The notes: a model not told the origin generated them from the sequence alone. A DNA stretch of 48,388 bases from Rhodospirillaceae bacterium (GCA_002686255.1 NZAZ01000010.1:1-48388); one strand, 5' to 3'. Positions 9,120-18,806 are shown, numbered from the stretch's first letter. Translations and numbers: made by a program.

Positions 9120-9135
9120 TGATGCTCCAGCATCA
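9120..9135. repeat. perfect inverted repeat between lpxA and the lpxI-lpxB fusion
   Basis: TGATGCT and AGCATCA flank a CC centre, 40 bases upstream of the lpxI-lpxB start and 70 bases after the lpxA stop. It could be an operator half-site pair or a small RNA hairpin; there is no T-tract, so it is not a standard terminator. Confidence 0.35.
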
Positions 9136-9207
9136 CCACGCATTCCCTTCCTGCTCGGATGCAAACATGAGGCCATGAAAATCAGTAACATATTTCCGAC
9201 CGGGCTC

Positions 9208-10008
9208 TTAAGCGGCATTTTCCATTTTTGGCTGACAAATGGGCCGCGAGGAATCGGCCCGGATGAAATTGACGATTTCCATCACCGGCTGGTTATCCGA
9301 AAAAAGCTCGGCCACGTCCTGAAGCCTTTCGCTTATGCTGCCTTCCTCGGCGAAAATCAGCCGGTAGGCCTTTCTGAGGTTGTGGATATCGTCGCGGGAA
9401 AAATCGCGGCGCTTGAGGCCGATAATGTTAAGCCCCGATAGCCGCGCCCGGTTGCCGATAACGGACCCATAGGGAATGACGTCGTCGGTGACGCCGGTTT
9501 TGCCGCCGATCATGGCGTGCTTGCCGATCCTGACGAATTGATGGACCGCCGACAGCCCGCCGATGACGGCCCATTCCTGGACCGTGACGTGGCCCCCCAG
9601 GGTGGCGTTGTTGACCAGGATGACGTGATCGCCGATCTGACAGTCATGGGCGATATGGGCGCCGACCATGAACAGACAGTTGTTGCCGATGCGGGTCACC
9701 ATGCCGCCACCCTCGGTGCCGGGGTTCATGGTCACGTATTCCCGAATGACGTTGTTGCAGCCGATTTCCAGGCTCGACGGTTCGCCATTGTATTTCTGGT
9801 CCTGGGGCTGGTGGCCGATGGAGGCAAAGGGAAAGACCCGGGTGTTGGCGCCGATGGTGGTGCGGCCGCTGACCACGACATGGGAGATCAGTTCGATGCC
9901 GTCGCCGAGTTCCACCTCGGGGCCGATTGCCGAATAAGGGCCGATGGAAACGTTATTGCCGATTTTGGCGTTTTCGTCGACGATGGCGGTTTGATGAATA
10001 TCAGTCAT
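9208..10008 (-). CDS. lpxA: UDP-N-acetylglucosamine O-acyltransferase
   Basis: LpxA transfers an R-3-hydroxyacyl chain from acyl carrier protein to the 3-OH of UDP-GlcNAc, the first step of lipid A synthesis. The 266-residue protein is a run of left-handed beta-helix hexapeptide repeats in its first two thirds (from I-D-E-N-A-K-I-G-N-N-V-S-I-G on). It includes the region G-A-H-I-A-H-D-C-Q-I-G-D-H that carries the catalytic His, and then a C-terminal helical cap (R-D-D-I-H-N-L-R-K-A-Y). Its ATG overlaps the fabZ stop as ATGA, so translation is coupled. Length and motifs are typical. Confidence 0.97.
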   Translation of the reverse strand: MTDIHQTAIVDENAKIGNNVSIGPYSAIGPEVELGDGIELISHVVVSGRTTIGANTRVFPFASIGHQPQDQKYNGEPSSLEIGCNNVIREYVTMNPGTEGGGMVTRIGNNCLFMVGAHIAHDCQIGDHVILVNNATLGGHVTVQEWAVIGGLSAVHQFVRIGKHAMIGGKTGVTDDVIPYGSVIGNRARLSGLNIIGLKRRDFSRDDIHNLRKAYRLIFAEEGSISERLQDVAELFSDNQPVMEIVNFIRADSSRPICQPKMENAA

Positions 10009-10469
10009 TTCGGGTCCACGATCATGGCGGAAAAGACGGCTTCCGCAACCAGGTTGTCATCGATTCGGGCTTCGCCCTTGAATTTCCATATTTTGCCCCG
10101 GCTCTGCTGTTTTTCAATATGCAGGCATAGACGGTCATCGGGAAAGGCGGGCTTTCGGAAACGGGCCTTTTCAATGGACATGAAATAAACCACGCCTCCC
10201 GGCTGCTTGCCCATCGACGCGATCACCAAAACCGCCGAGGTCTGAGCCATGGCTTCGATGATCAGGACTCCGGGCATGATTGAGTGGCCGGGGAAATGGC
10301 CTTTGAAATACGGTTCGTCCTTGGTCAGGGTCTTGATGCCGACGGCTCTGACGTCGGGAATGACGTCGATGACCCGGTCGATCATCAGGAAAGGATCCCG
10401 GTGGGGAATCATGTCCATGATTTGCTCGAGGTCGTATGTCGTGCCGCCGGTTTTGGGTTCGTCGTTCAT
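10005..10469 (-). CDS. fabZ: 3-hydroxyacyl-ACP dehydratase
   Basis: FabZ dehydrates 3-hydroxyacyl-ACP in fatty acid elongation and so competes with LpxA and LpxD for the same acyl donors, which is why it sits between them. The hotdog-fold protein shows the catalytic His in [13 protein letters not shown] and the catalytic Glu in [11 protein letters not shown]. The residue after His-Arg is Asp rather than the more common Tyr. I chose the ATG at 10469 (154 residues) because it overlaps the lpxD stop as ATGA, like the fabZ-lpxA junction; an upstream in-frame start at 10523 would run into lpxD by 58 bases. Confidence 0.95.
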   Translation of the reverse strand: MNDEPKTGGTTYDLEQIMDMIPHRDPFLMIDRVIDVIPDVRAVGIKTLTKDEPYFKGHFPGHSIMPGVLIIEAMAQTSAVLVIASMGKQPGGVVYFMSIEKARFRKPAFPDDRLCLHIEKQQSRGKIWKFKGEARIDDNLVAEAVFSAMIVDPK

Positions 10470-11491
10470 GTTTTCCCCGCTTTGTTCCCCATTTTCCGTA
10501 TCACCGCCACCCCGCGCAGCCATTCGCGCATCGGCTGGGCCGGATAACCGCCGACGGTGGCGCCGGCCTCAATATCGCTCATGACGCCGGTTTTGGCTGA
10601 AATTCGGGCGCCGTCTCCTATCTTTAAATGACCGGCCAGCCCGGCCTGACCTCCCAACATAACGAAATCGCCTATTTCGGTGCTGCCGGAAATGCCGACC
10701 TGGCTGACCACCAAACAGTTTTTCCCCAATTTCACGTTATGAGCAATCTGCACAAGATTATCAATTTTTGTTCCCTCGCCGATGACCGTATCGGGGCTGC
10801 TGCCGCGGTCGATCGTTGTGTTGGCGCCGATGTCGACGTCGTCGCCGATGAGGACCCGCCCCAATTGAGGCACCCTGAGATGTTCCCTGGGCCCGGGGGC
10901 GAAGCCGTATCCGTCTTCGCCGACGCGGGCCCCGGCCAGGATGACGACTCTATGGCCGATTAGGCAATAAGCCAGGCTCGCGTTGGCCCCGATTACGCAG
11001 TCATCTCCGATGACGACGCCATGGCCGATGGTCGCGTTGGCGCCGATATGACAGTTGCGCCCGATCTCCGCCCCGGGGCCGATGACGACGCCGGGAGTGA
11101 CGGTGGTGCCTTTTCCCAGATTCGCCGTTTCGTCGATGGGGGACGACCGTTCGGCGCAGTTCCCGAACGCCGCCGGGGGATAAAAGGAACCGGCGACCCG
11201 GGCGTAGGCGTGATAGGGTTCTTCGGTCAGCAACAAGGCCATGTCCTTTGGCGCTTTGGAAGCATGATCCGGATGAACCAGGCAAGCCCCGGCGCGGCTT
11301 TTGATGAAGCTTTCGACATAGCGCGGGCTGTCGAGAAAGCTGACATGATCCGGTCCGGCCAGGAAAAGGGGCTGAACGTCTATGAACCGGGCTTCGGAAT
11401 TGGCGCCTTCTCCGATGCTTGCCCCTGAAACCGCCGCCAGTTCATTTAGGGTAAATGGCCCGGCGGCGGTATAAAAGCGGGGGTCGGCCAT
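10466..11491 (-). CDS. lpxD: UDP-3-O-(3-hydroxyacyl)glucosamine N-acyltransferase
   Basis: LpxD adds the second 3-hydroxyacyl chain to the amino group of UDP-3-O-acyl-glucosamine, the third step of lipid A synthesis. At 341 residues it has the family length: an N-terminal uridine-binding domain (about 1-100), a long hexapeptide-repeat beta helix (about 105-310) containing [11 protein letters not shown] with the catalytic His, and a short C-terminal helix. It starts three bases after the ompH stop and overlaps fabZ by four bases. Confidence 0.97.
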   Translation of the reverse strand: MADPRFYTAAGPFTLNELAAVSGASIGEGANSEARFIDVQPLFLAGPDHVSFLDSPRYVESFIKSRAGACLVHPDHASKAPKDMALLLTEEPYHAYARVAGSFYPPAAFGNCAERSSPIDETANLGKGTTVTPGVVIGPGAEIGRNCHIGANATIGHGVVIGDDCVIGANASLAYCLIGHRVVILAGARVGEDGYGFAPGPREHLRVPQLGRVLIGDDVDIGANTTIDRGSSPDTVIGEGTKIDNLVQIAHNVKLGKNCLVVSQVGISGSTEIGDFVMLGGQAGLAGHLKIGDGARISAKTGVMSDIEAGATVGGYPAQPMREWLRGVAVIRKMGNKAGKT

Positions 11492-11494
11492 GGT

Positions 11495-12103
11495 TTACTT
11501 TCCAGGGTTGGAAACTTTCACCGTCGGCAGTTTCTTGTCCAAACGGGTGAGAACTTCCTTGGTAATGTCCAAGGTAGGGATGGCATAAGCGGTCTGACTT
11601 TTGCGCAGGATCACGGCAAGATTCAGCTCATTGGCGATTTTCCAAACGATCTCGGTATAGGACTTGTTGACGACCATCATGGCCTCGTTGCGCGATTTGT
11701 CCAATTCCCTTCGGCGCTGTTGGACCAAACGCTGGACCTCGACAACCCTTTGTTCGAATTTCCGGCGTTTTTCGGCAAAAGCCTCGGGCGACAGAATGGT
11801 CCTCTGGCGGGCCAGTTCCTGGTTCGCGGTGCGGATTTCCTTGCGGTCCTTTTCGATTTCTTCCTCGAAACTGGTGCCGTATTTAGTGATTTGTTGCCGA
11901 ATATTCTTTACCGCCAGGGCGTCGATGAGGATCTTCTGCACGTCAATGACGGCAATGGGAATTTGGACTTCGACGATTTGTCCCTTCTGGAGTTTCTTTT
12001 CGTCTTCGCCCTTTGCGGGCTGTGCTTGCTGCGCCAGGGCGGGTAACGTCAGCGTCCATAAACCTAGAAGCGCGGTGAGGGTTATTCTGTAAAACTGTGA
12101 CAA
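11495..12103 (-). CDS. OmpH/Skp-family periplasmic chaperone
   Basis: This 202-residue protein has a cleavable signal peptide ending near A-L-A-Q (residue 24). A long charged alpha-helical coiled-coil region follows (about 65-150, rich in Glu, Lys, Arg and Gln), as in Skp/OmpH chaperones that hold unfolded outer-membrane proteins in the periplasm. The start of the mature domain shows I-A-V-I-D-V-Q-K-I-L, the usual Skp-like beta strand. A roughly 25-residue linker after the signal is longer than in E. coli Skp. Position between bamA and lpxD is classical and supports the call. Confidence 0.88.
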   Translation of the reverse strand: MSQFYRITLTALLGLWTLTLPALAQQAQPAKGEDEKKLQKGQIVEVQIPIAVIDVQKILIDALAVKNIRQQITKYGTSFEEEIEKDRKEIRTANQELARQRTILSPEAFAEKRRKFEQRVVEVQRLVQQRRRELDKSRNEAMMVVNKSYTEIVWKIANELNLAVILRKSQTAYAIPTLDITKEVLTRLDKKLPTVKVSNPGK

Positions 12104-12112
12104 GGGAATCTC

Positions 12113-14440
12113 CTAAAACTGGGTGCCGAAATTGATGCGAATATTCTCGGTGAGGTCAAAGTCTTCCTTAACCAGGGGGATGGCGGCGTCGATGCCGACG
12201 GGGCCAAACGGCGACTGCCAGGTAATGCCTGTTCCGACGGCTGCCCTGAGCGAGCTTTCGTCCTGGACGAAGGATGCCGTCGGCTCAAGTTGGCCGGTGC
12301 TTCCGATGTCCGTAAACGCCCTGCCGCCGATACCCAATTCCTCAGGCAATCCAAGCGGGAAGGATAGTTGCAGCGACCCCGTATACATCCACTCCCCGCC
12401 CAGTGAATCCTGGGTCAAGGAATCTCTCGGTCCGATACCTCGTGAGGCAAACCCCCGAAGGTTGTCGCCACCGACATAGAAACGTTCCAACAGGTTAACG
12501 TCTTCGCCCAGGCCGATGATATAACCCGCGTTGCCGGCCAGGGACAGAACCCATTGATCGGCAAGGGGGAAGAATTTTACGGCGGTGATCTTGTTTCTGA
12601 AGTGCCTAATGCTTCCGCCCAGGCCGGCAAGATCATTTTTAAATCGGATGGAATAACCATTCGTGGGGAACAGGGAGCTGTCGCGCTTGTCGTAGGTCAG
12701 GACATGGGTAATTTCCGAGGTCGTATCCGTGCCGATTTCACTGCGGATTAACTGCGAGGCGTTATCGGCGACATCGGAAACCTTCGAAACCCGCAACCCG
12801 TACCTCCAATCCTGCCTGAGGCTTTCGGTGATCAAATACCCTCCCCTCAGGCTGAATCCTGTCCGGTCCATGTCGAAGGAACTGGATTCCTGGAGATCCT
12901 GGCTGACCCGGAAAAGGTCAAATCCGGCGCGAATTTCACGGCCCATGAAATAGGGTTCGGTAAAGGAAAAATCGATTTCGCTTTTAAGCGCGGCAATGGT
13001 CAACGAGAGAGCCAACTCCTGACCCTTGCCGAGGAAGTTCCTTTCGGTGATGCCGATATCGCCGAGAATACCGTTGGTCGAGGAAAATCCGGCGCCGAAG
13101 CTCAGTTGACCGGTGGATTTTTCCTCGACACTCACTTTAAGGACCGATTTATCGGGGGAGCTGCCCGGCAGCCGTTCGACCGATACGGATTCAAAGAACC
13201 CGAGATTCTGGATGCGTTTGCGGGACCGGCGGAGCTTGGCCGAATTAAAGGCATCGCCTTCGACCAGCCGGAATTCACGGCGGATCACCTTGTCCTGGGT
13301 GCGAACGTTACCGACGATTTCAATCCGCTCAACGAACACCCGCGGGCCTTCGTTGACTTCGAAAATAACGCCGATGGTCTGGTTTTCGCGGCTACGGTTG
13401 ATTCTCGGGCGCACGTCAACAAAGGCGATGCCCAATTCACCGACCCTATTGGTCAGGGCGTTAATGGCCTTGTTGACCATTTCGACGTCGTACCAGTCGT
13501 CTTCTTCAAATTCGACGGCGTCGGCGATGTCCTCTACCTTCAGGTCGCGTAAACGCACTTCGATTTCGACCTTGCCGAAACGGTATCGCGCCCCTTCATC
13601 GACGGTGAAGGTAATGAAAAAGTCCTTGCGGTCCGGGGTCAACTCGGCGACGGCGGAAATAACGCGAAAATCAGCAAATCCATCGGTTAGATAGAACCGC
13701 CGCAACAATTCCCGGTCGAAAGTCAGGCGATCCGGATCATATTTGTCATCGCTGGAAAAAAACCGCCACCATATGGTTTCTTTTGTCCGAATGACGCCGC
13801 GCAAACGGCTGTCACTGAACTCTCGGTTGCCGACGAAGCGAATGGAGCGGATTTCCGTTAGTTCGCCCTCATTGATCTCATAAACAAGATCGACCCGGTT
13901 CTGTGGAAGTTGAATGACTTTCGGTTCAACGGTGGCGGCGAAACGGCCGCTACGGCGATAAATACTCAAAAGGCGCTTAACGTCGTTTTGGACCTTTGTT
14001 CGGGTATAGATCACCCGTGGCCGAAGGGAGACCTCGGTTTCCAGTTCGGAGGTTTCCAATTTAATGTTGCCTTCAAAGGCAATGCGGTTGATGACGGGAT
14101 TTTCGACAACCTTGACAATCAGCCTGTCACCTTGTCGGCGAAGGGTGACATCGGCAAAAAGACCGGTGGCGAACAGGCTTTTTAGGGAACGGTCGATGCG
14201 CGCCGGATTAAACGAGTCCCCTTCCTGAATAAGCAAATAGGATTTGACCGTTTCGGGCTCGATCCGCTGCGTTCCCTCGACGATAATTTCCTGAATGGCG
14301 CCGACGTTCTGCGCGAGTTCAAGGGAATCGCGGCCCGGCCCGGCCATTGCCGATAAAGGCAAAAGTCCAAAAGCCACGATAAGGAAAACAACAACTATGA
14401 AGCGGTGCAAGCGCCTCAAGTAATCCCCCGGGTTTTTCAA
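12113..14440 (-). CDS. bamA: outer-membrane protein assembly factor BamA
   Basis: BamA is the core of the BAM complex that inserts beta-barrel proteins into the outer membrane. The 775-residue precursor has a signal peptide (about 1-32), five POTRA domains (about 45-390; the first starts with I-Q-E-I-I-V-E-G-T-Q-R-I) and a 16-strand barrel. The barrel shows G-G-D-N-L-R-G-F at about two thirds of the barrel and ends in a C-terminal Phe (N-I-R-I-N-F-G-T-Q-F), the usual outer-membrane signature. It begins two bases after the rseP stop and is followed by ompH after nine bases. Confidence 0.97.
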   Translation of the reverse strand: MKNPGDYLRRLHRFIVVVFLIVAFGLLPLSAMAGPGRDSLELAQNVGAIQEIIVEGTQRIEPETVKSYLLIQEGDSFNPARIDRSLKSLFATGLFADVTLRRQGDRLIVKVVENPVINRIAFEGNIKLETSELETEVSLRPRVIYTRTKVQNDVKRLLSIYRRSGRFAATVEPKVIQLPQNRVDLVYEINEGELTEIRSIRFVGNREFSDSRLRGVIRTKETIWWRFFSSDDKYDPDRLTFDRELLRRFYLTDGFADFRVISAVAELTPDRKDFFITFTVDEGARYRFGKVEIEVRLRDLKVEDIADAVEFEEDDWYDVEMVNKAINALTNRVGELGIAFVDVRPRINRSRENQTIGVIFEVNEGPRVFVERIEIVGNVRTQDKVIRREFRLVEGDAFNSAKLRRSRKRIQNLGFFESVSVERLPGSSPDKSVLKVSVEEKSTGQLSFGAGFSSTNGILGDIGITERNFLGKGQELALSLTIAALKSEIDFSFTEPYFMGREIRAGFDLFRVSQDLQESSSFDMDRTGFSLRGGYLITESLRQDWRYGLRVSKVSDVADNASQLIRSEIGTDTTSEITHVLTYDKRDSSLFPTNGYSIRFKNDLAGLGGSIRHFRNKITAVKFFPLADQWVLSLAGNAGYIIGLGEDVNLLERFYVGGDNLRGFASRGIGPRDSLTQDSLGGEWMYTGSLQLSFPLGLPEELGIGGRAFTDIGSTGQLEPTASFVQDESSLRAAVGTGITWQSPFGPVGIDAAIPLVKEDFDLTENIRINFGTQF

Positions 14441-14442
14441 AA

Positions 14443-15582
14443 TTATGTGACGAGTTCTTTAATAAACTCGAAAATCCTTAATTGAACCAAATCGTTCCAG
14501 GTAACAAAAACCATTAGAATCAATACCAGAATCAGCCCAAAACGGAAACCGTATTCTTGGGCCCGCGGTCCCAGGGGTCGCCCCCAGATGGCTTCGACGG
14601 CAAAGAAAAGCAGGTGCCCGCCGTCCAATATGGGTATGGGAAATAGGTTGATAAGACCCAGATTGATCGACAAAACAGCCAAAAAAAGAATAAAGTTCTC
14701 AATTCCGCTTTGAAAAGTAATCCCTGCATATTGGACAATTCTGAGGGGGCCCCCGATGCCTTCGGTGCCTTGGCGTCCGGAAATAATCTGGCCCAAAAAA
14801 GAAAGGGTTTTTTCAGTCAGGGAAGCGGTCTGTTGCATGCCCATCCAAACCGCCATCAGAGGGGTTTGGCGCTCGTAATTCATCTGTTGGGGATCGTAGC
14901 GAACGCCAAGAAGGCCAATTTCAACGGTCTTTCCTTCGGCGCCGGGTTGTTGGTGCCTTTTCGGGGTTGCCGTCAAAACTAATTCATCATCGCCGCGTCG
15001 GACTTTGATTTTCAACAGAATTTCAGGCTGGACGCTGACAATCCGGACAAGATCGGAAAACCATTCCACGGCCTCGCCGTCGATGCTGACGATGCGGTCG
15101 CCGACTTCGAACCCCGCCTCGGCGGCGGCTGATCCGGGCATGATTTCCCCAACCCCCGCATAGGGCCGCGCCGCGCCGAATGTCGCCATCAGGCCGGCGA
15201 TCAGAACCACGGACAGAAGAAAATTGGCGATCGGGCCCGCGGCAACGATCGCCGTTCGCTGGGCAAGGGTTTTGTGTTGAAAGGATACCGCTTTTTCCTC
15301 ATCCGTCAGGGGCGGCTCATCCTCATCCTCGTCACTGGGAAGGTCCGATTGTCCGAACATCTTGACGTAGCCGCCAAGGGGGATAACGCCGATTTTCCAG
15401 CGGGTGCCTGCTTGATCGTTCCATCCGAACAATTCCGACCCGAAACCGACGGAAAAAACCTCGACTCGCACCTTGGCCAGCCGGGCGACCCAGAAATGCC
15501 CAAGTTCATGGAAAAAAACCAAAATCGTAAGCGCGATAAGGAAGGGAAAGCCCCAATACAAGGCCATTTCAATGATGTTCAT
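14443..15582 (-). CDS. rseP: site-2 intramembrane zinc metalloprotease RseP
   Basis: RseP cuts transmembrane segments of anti-sigma factors and remnant signal peptides in the inner membrane. The zinc-binding H-E-L-G-H is at residues 25-29 in the first membrane helix. The second motif, L-D-G-G-H-L, lies near residue 325 in the C-terminal membrane part. One periplasmic PDZ domain is visible (about 125-200, V-G-E-I-M-P-G-S-A-A-A-E-A-G-F), where the gammaproteobacterial protein has two. The 379-residue length matches the alphaproteobacterial form. It sits two bases upstream of bamA and 61 bases after dxr. Confidence 0.96.
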   Translation of the reverse strand: MNIIEMALYWGFPFLIALTILVFFHELGHFWVARLAKVRVEVFSVGFGSELFGWNDQAGTRWKIGVIPLGGYVKMFGQSDLPSDEDEDEPPLTDEEKAVSFQHKTLAQRTAIVAAGPIANFLLSVVLIAGLMATFGAARPYAGVGEIMPGSAAAEAGFEVGDRIVSIDGEAVEWFSDLVRIVSVQPEILLKIKVRRGDDELVLTATPKRHQQPGAEGKTVEIGLLGVRYDPQQMNYERQTPLMAVWMGMQQTASLTEKTLSFLGQIISGRQGTEGIGGPLRIVQYAGITFQSGIENFILFLAVLSINLGLINLFPIPILDGGHLLFFAVEAIWGRPLGPRAQEYGFRFGLILVLILMVFVTWNDLVQLRIFEFIKELVT

Positions 15583-15643
15583 GAGATTCTATCCACTGGA
15601 CCGTGATTAATTTTTCATTTTCCCGGTGGTTTGTGGCTTTTTT

Positions 15644-16846
15644 TTAGCCGCAAATCCTGGCAACAATTTCCTCGGCGATGCGACGTCCCTCCGTGTCAGC
15701 GTTGGCTACGTCATCCAGGTTGCTGAGTTTACCGCCGGGAACAGTGCCCAGGGTTTCTTCCACAACCCGCGAAATGTCAAGAAAACCGATCCTGCGTTCA
15801 AGAAAATGATGCACCGCCACTTCGTTGGCCGCGTTCAACACCGTTGGCGTAGACCCCCCCGCCTTAAGGGCTTGGCGGGCCAGGCGAAGGGCGGGAAACC
15901 GTTCGGTATCGGGCGCCTCGAAGGTCAGGGGGGCGATTTCCTCAAGCTTCAGCCTGGGAGAAGGCGCCGCCATCCTCTTAGGCCAGGCCAAGGCATAGGC
16001 GATGGGCGTGCGCATGTCGGGGGTGCCGAGCTGCGCCAGAACCGATCCGTCGACATAATCGACCATGGAGTGAATGACCGATTGCGGATGCACCAGGATC
16101 TCGATCCGGTCCTCGGCAACGGGGAAAAAATGAAAGGCCTCGATGAGCTCCAGGCCCTTGTTCATCATGGTCGCGGAATCAACGGAAATCTTGGCCCCCA
16201 TGTCCCAATTGGGATGGTTTACGGCCTTTTCCGGGGTGACGCCGGCCATTTCCTTCAATGAAAACTCCCGGAACGGTCCCCCCGACGCCGTCAGGATAAT
16301 CCGCTGGACCCTATCGGCATTGTCGAAATCAAAAACCTGGAAAATGGCGCTGTGTTCTGAATCCACCGGCAACAGGGTGGCGCCGTTGGAATTGACCTCT
16401 CTGACGAACACGTCCCCGGCGGATACCAAGCATTCCTTGTTGGCCAGTCCGACCGTGGCGCCCCGGCGGACGGCAGTCAGCGTTGGCTTCAAGCCGGCCG
16501 CGCCGACGATCGAGGCCATGACCCAACTGGCCGGCCGGCCGGCGGCTTCGATGATCGCTTCCGGGCCGCCGGCAACGGCGACGCCGCTGCCGGCCAAGGC
16601 ATCCTTCAACTCGGCATACCCCTCCGGATCGGCAAGAACCGCCGTCTGCGGCTTTAGCCGCAGGGCCTGTTCGGCCAAAAGCTTGACATTGCGGTTCGCC
16701 GTCAGCGCCTCGACGACAAAAGCGTCGGGGTTATTTTCAATGAGTTCGACCGTGTTTGAGCCGACCGAACCCGTGGACCCAAGTATGGTCACGCTTCGGG
16801 GGCCGGTATCCGCTTCAGGTGCCGTTTTCGAAGGGATCATGACCAT
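15644..16846 (-). CDS. dxr: 1-deoxy-D-xylulose-5-phosphate reductoisomerase
   Basis: Dxr converts DXP to 2-C-methyl-D-erythritol 4-phosphate with NADPH, the committed step of the non-mevalonate isoprenoid pathway. The Rossmann motif I-L-G-S-T-G-S-V-G is near the N terminus. Further motifs are N-K-E-C-L-V-S-A-G, the metal-binding D-S-E-H-S-A-I-F-Q, and N-H-P-N-W-D-M-G-A-K-I. The first ATG (16846) has AAGGCGG at good spacing and overlaps cdsA by ten bases. A second ATG at 16840 would give the ATGA overlap common in this cluster, so the first two residues are uncertain. Its product feeds undecaprenyl phosphate synthesis by the neighbouring uppS. Confidence 0.97.
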   Translation of the reverse strand: MVMIPSKTAPEADTGPRSVTILGSTGSVGSNTVELIENNPDAFVVEALTANRNVKLLAEQALRLKPQTAVLADPEGYAELKDALAGSGVAVAGGPEAIIEAAGRPASWVMASIVGAAGLKPTLTAVRRGATVGLANKECLVSAGDVFVREVNSNGATLLPVDSEHSAIFQVFDFDNADRVQRIILTASGGPFREFSLKEMAGVTPEKAVNHPNWDMGAKISVDSATMMNKGLELIEAFHFFPVAEDRIEILVHPQSVIHSMVDYVDGSVLAQLGTPDMRTPIAYALAWPKRMAAPSPRLKLEEIAPLTFEAPDTERFPALRLARQALKAGGSTPTVLNAANEVAVHHFLERRIGFLDISRVVEETLGTVPGGKLSNLDDVANADTEGRRIAEEIVARICG

Positions 16847-17535
16847 GTCAAAATGCCGCCTTTAGCGAACGCGCCAATCACCGCGACAGCAACCGCCGCC
16901 GCCAACAGGCCATCAACGCGGTCGAACAAACCGCCATGCCCGGGAATGATGGCGCTGGTATCCTTTACCCTAAAATGCCTTTTGACCCAAGATTCAGCCA
17001 AGTCACCGGCCTGCGATATCAAGCCAATGGCGGCGCTCCACATGACCAGGACCATAATACCATCCTTTTCCAAGATCACCGCCGTCAGTGCGCCGACGAT
17101 GCCGGCGGACCCCAATCCGCCGAGCAGGCCCGACCAGGTTTTGTTGGGGCTGAGGACGGGAGACAACTTTGCCCCGCCGATCAGCCGGCCGGCGCCATAG
17201 GCCGCCGTATCGGTCGCCCAAACCACCGCCAACAACCATAATAGTGTTTCCATGCCGGTTGCGGGATCTGATCGCAGGTAAATAAGGGCGCCGCAAGGCA
17301 CGGTAATGTAAAAAAGCCCGCCCAAAAGCCACATTGTCCGGCCGCCGCAAAGACGGTTCCATTCCCAGGCCAGGATAAGCGCCATCAAGCCGACGACGAT
17401 TTCAAAAAAAGGCGTTCCGAAATACACCGCAGCCAATACCCCCGGCGCGAGAACCCCGGCGGATACGATGCGCGCCGCTAAGTCCGAATTGGTGGAGTCA
17501 CCCGTCTGTTGCGCCATATCGGCGTTCACGGCCAT
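16837..17535 (-). CDS. cdsA: phosphatidate cytidylyltransferase
   Basis: CdsA makes CDP-diacylglycerol from phosphatidic acid and CTP in the inner membrane, the precursor of all phospholipids. The 232-residue protein has about six to seven membrane segments and the C-terminal family signature K-D-T-S-A-I-I-P-G-H-G-G-L-F-D-R-V-D. The start at 17535 is supported by AAGGAA five bases upstream; as a result the gene begins 38 bases inside the uppS 3' end, the longest overlap in this cluster. A second ATG at 17517 is possible. It overlaps dxr by a few bases. Confidence 0.95.
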   Translation of the reverse strand: MAVNADMAQQTGDSTNSDLAARIVSAGVLAPGVLAAVYFGTPFFEIVVGLMALILAWEWNRLCGGRTMWLLGGLFYITVPCGALIYLRSDPATGMETLLWLLAVVWATDTAAYGAGRLIGGAKLSPVLSPNKTWSGLLGGLGSAGIVGALTAVILEKDGIMVLVMWSAAIGLISQAGDLAESWVKRHFRVKDTSAIIPGHGGLFDRVDGLLAAAVAVAVIGAFAKGGILTWS

Positions 17536-18235
17536 GGTATTCCTTCAGGGCGCTCTCGAAGTCTTGACCGGAAAATTCGGGCCACAGGGTGTCGATAAAA
17601 ATCAATTCGGAATAAGCCAGTTGCCAAAGAAGGAAATTGCTGATCCTTTCTTCGCCGCTTGTCCGAATGAGAAGATCCGGATCAGGCATATCGGCCGTAA
17701 ACAAACGTTCGGCGAATTCGGTTTCGTCGATGTCATTGATGTCCAACCGTCCCGCCGCGACATCTTCGGCGACCCGGCGCGCGGCTTGGGTGATCTCTGC
17801 CCGCCCGCCGTAGCTCAGCGCAATGGTCAACGTGAGGCGCGAATTACCCGTGGTCAGCTTTTCGGCGTTTCCGATCAGCGACTGGATGTCCGGATCCAGA
17901 CGCTGGCGCTCTCCGATCATCCTGAATCGAGCGCCCTCTTCATTGAGTTCCTGGATTTCCTTCTTGAGATAATACCTCAACAGCCCCATGAGGTCCTTGA
18001 TTTCACTCGCCGGACGTTTCCAGTTTTCGGAAGAAAACCCGAACAGGGTCAGATAGGACACCCCCATGGCCGTCGCTGTCTTGACGGCGTTCTTGACCGC
18101 CTCGGCCCCTTGTTGATGGCCGACGGTGCGGGGCAGCCCCCGGGCTTCCGCCCAACGTCCGTTGCCGTCCATGATGATGGCGACATGAACCGGAGGCGCA
18201 GGCGCCGTATCCTTTTGTAGCGGGGCGGCTTTCAT
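17498..18235 (-). CDS. uppS: undecaprenyl diphosphate synthase (cis-prenyltransferase)
   Basis: UppS extends farnesyl diphosphate with isopentenyl diphosphate to the C55 lipid carrier for peptidoglycan and O-antigen. The 245-residue protein shows the catalytic M-D-G-N-G-R-W with Asp23. The later substrate and dimer motifs are F-G-F-S-S-E-N-W-K-R-P, L-S-Y-G-G-R-A-E-I and D-L-L-I-R-T-S-G-E-E-R-I-S-N-F-L-L-W-Q. It starts four bases after frr and overlaps cdsA. Confidence 0.97.
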   Translation of the reverse strand: MKAAPLQKDTAPAPPVHVAIIMDGNGRWAEARGLPRTVGHQQGAEAVKNAVKTATAMGVSYLTLFGFSSENWKRPASEIKDLMGLLRYYLKKEIQELNEEGARFRMIGERQRLDPDIQSLIGNAEKLTTGNSRLTLTIALSYGGRAEITQAARRVAEDVAAGRLDINDIDETEFAERLFTADMPDPDLLIRTSGEERISNFLLWQLAYSELIFIDTLWPEFSGQDFESALKEYHGRERRYGATDG

Positions 18236-18239
18236 GCCA

Positions 18240-18806
18240 CTAAACCTGTGTTATTTCCTGTTCTTTGTTGGCCAACGCTTCATCGATCTTGCCGACGTAT
18301 TTATCAGTCAGTTCCTGAATTTCGTTGGCGTAATCGTGGTGTTCGTCCTTGGAAAGGTCGCCGTCTTTTTCGGAATTTTTCAGGTCGTCCATGGTATGGC
18401 GGCGGACGTTTCGAACCGCGACACGGGCATCCTCGGCGTATTTGGCGGCGACTTTGGCCAGTTCAACGCGGCGTTCCTCCGTCAATGTGGGGATGGGAAC
18501 CCTGACCAATTGCCCGTCCGAGGATGGGTTCAGGCCGAGCGCGGAATCCATGATGGCTTTTTCAACCGCCTGCACCAGGCCCTTGTCCCAAACCTGGACG
18601 GTCAACATCCTCGGTTCCGGCACGCTGACGGTTCCGACTTGATTCATCGGCATTTCCGAGCCGTAAGCCTCGACCATTAAAGGTTCCAGCAGGCTGATAT
18701 TGGCGCGCCCCGTGCGCAGACCTCCGAATTCCTTTATCAGCACATCCACCGCGCCCTCCATCCGCCGGGTGACGTCTTTTTTAATGGCCTCGATGTCCGT
18801 ACTCAC
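18240..18806 (-). CDS. frr: ribosome recycling factor
   Basis: RRF acts with EF-G to split the post-termination ribosome. At 188 residues it has standard length and the expected two-domain composition: a long three-helix bundle with R-T-G-R-A-N near residue 33 and [13 protein letters not shown] close to the middle, and a highly charged C-terminal helix (about 125-185). It lies 48 bases downstream of pyrH and four bases upstream of uppS, the conserved order. Confidence 0.97.
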   Translation of the reverse strand: MSTDIEAIKKDVTRRMEGAVDVLIKEFGGLRTGRANISLLEPLMVEAYGSEMPMNQVGTVSVPEPRMLTVQVWDKGLVQAVEKAIMDSALGLNPSSDGQLVRVPIPTLTEERRVELAKVAAKYAEDARVAVRNVRRHTMDDLKNSEKDGDLSKDEHHDYANEIQELTDKYVGKIDEALANKEQEITQV

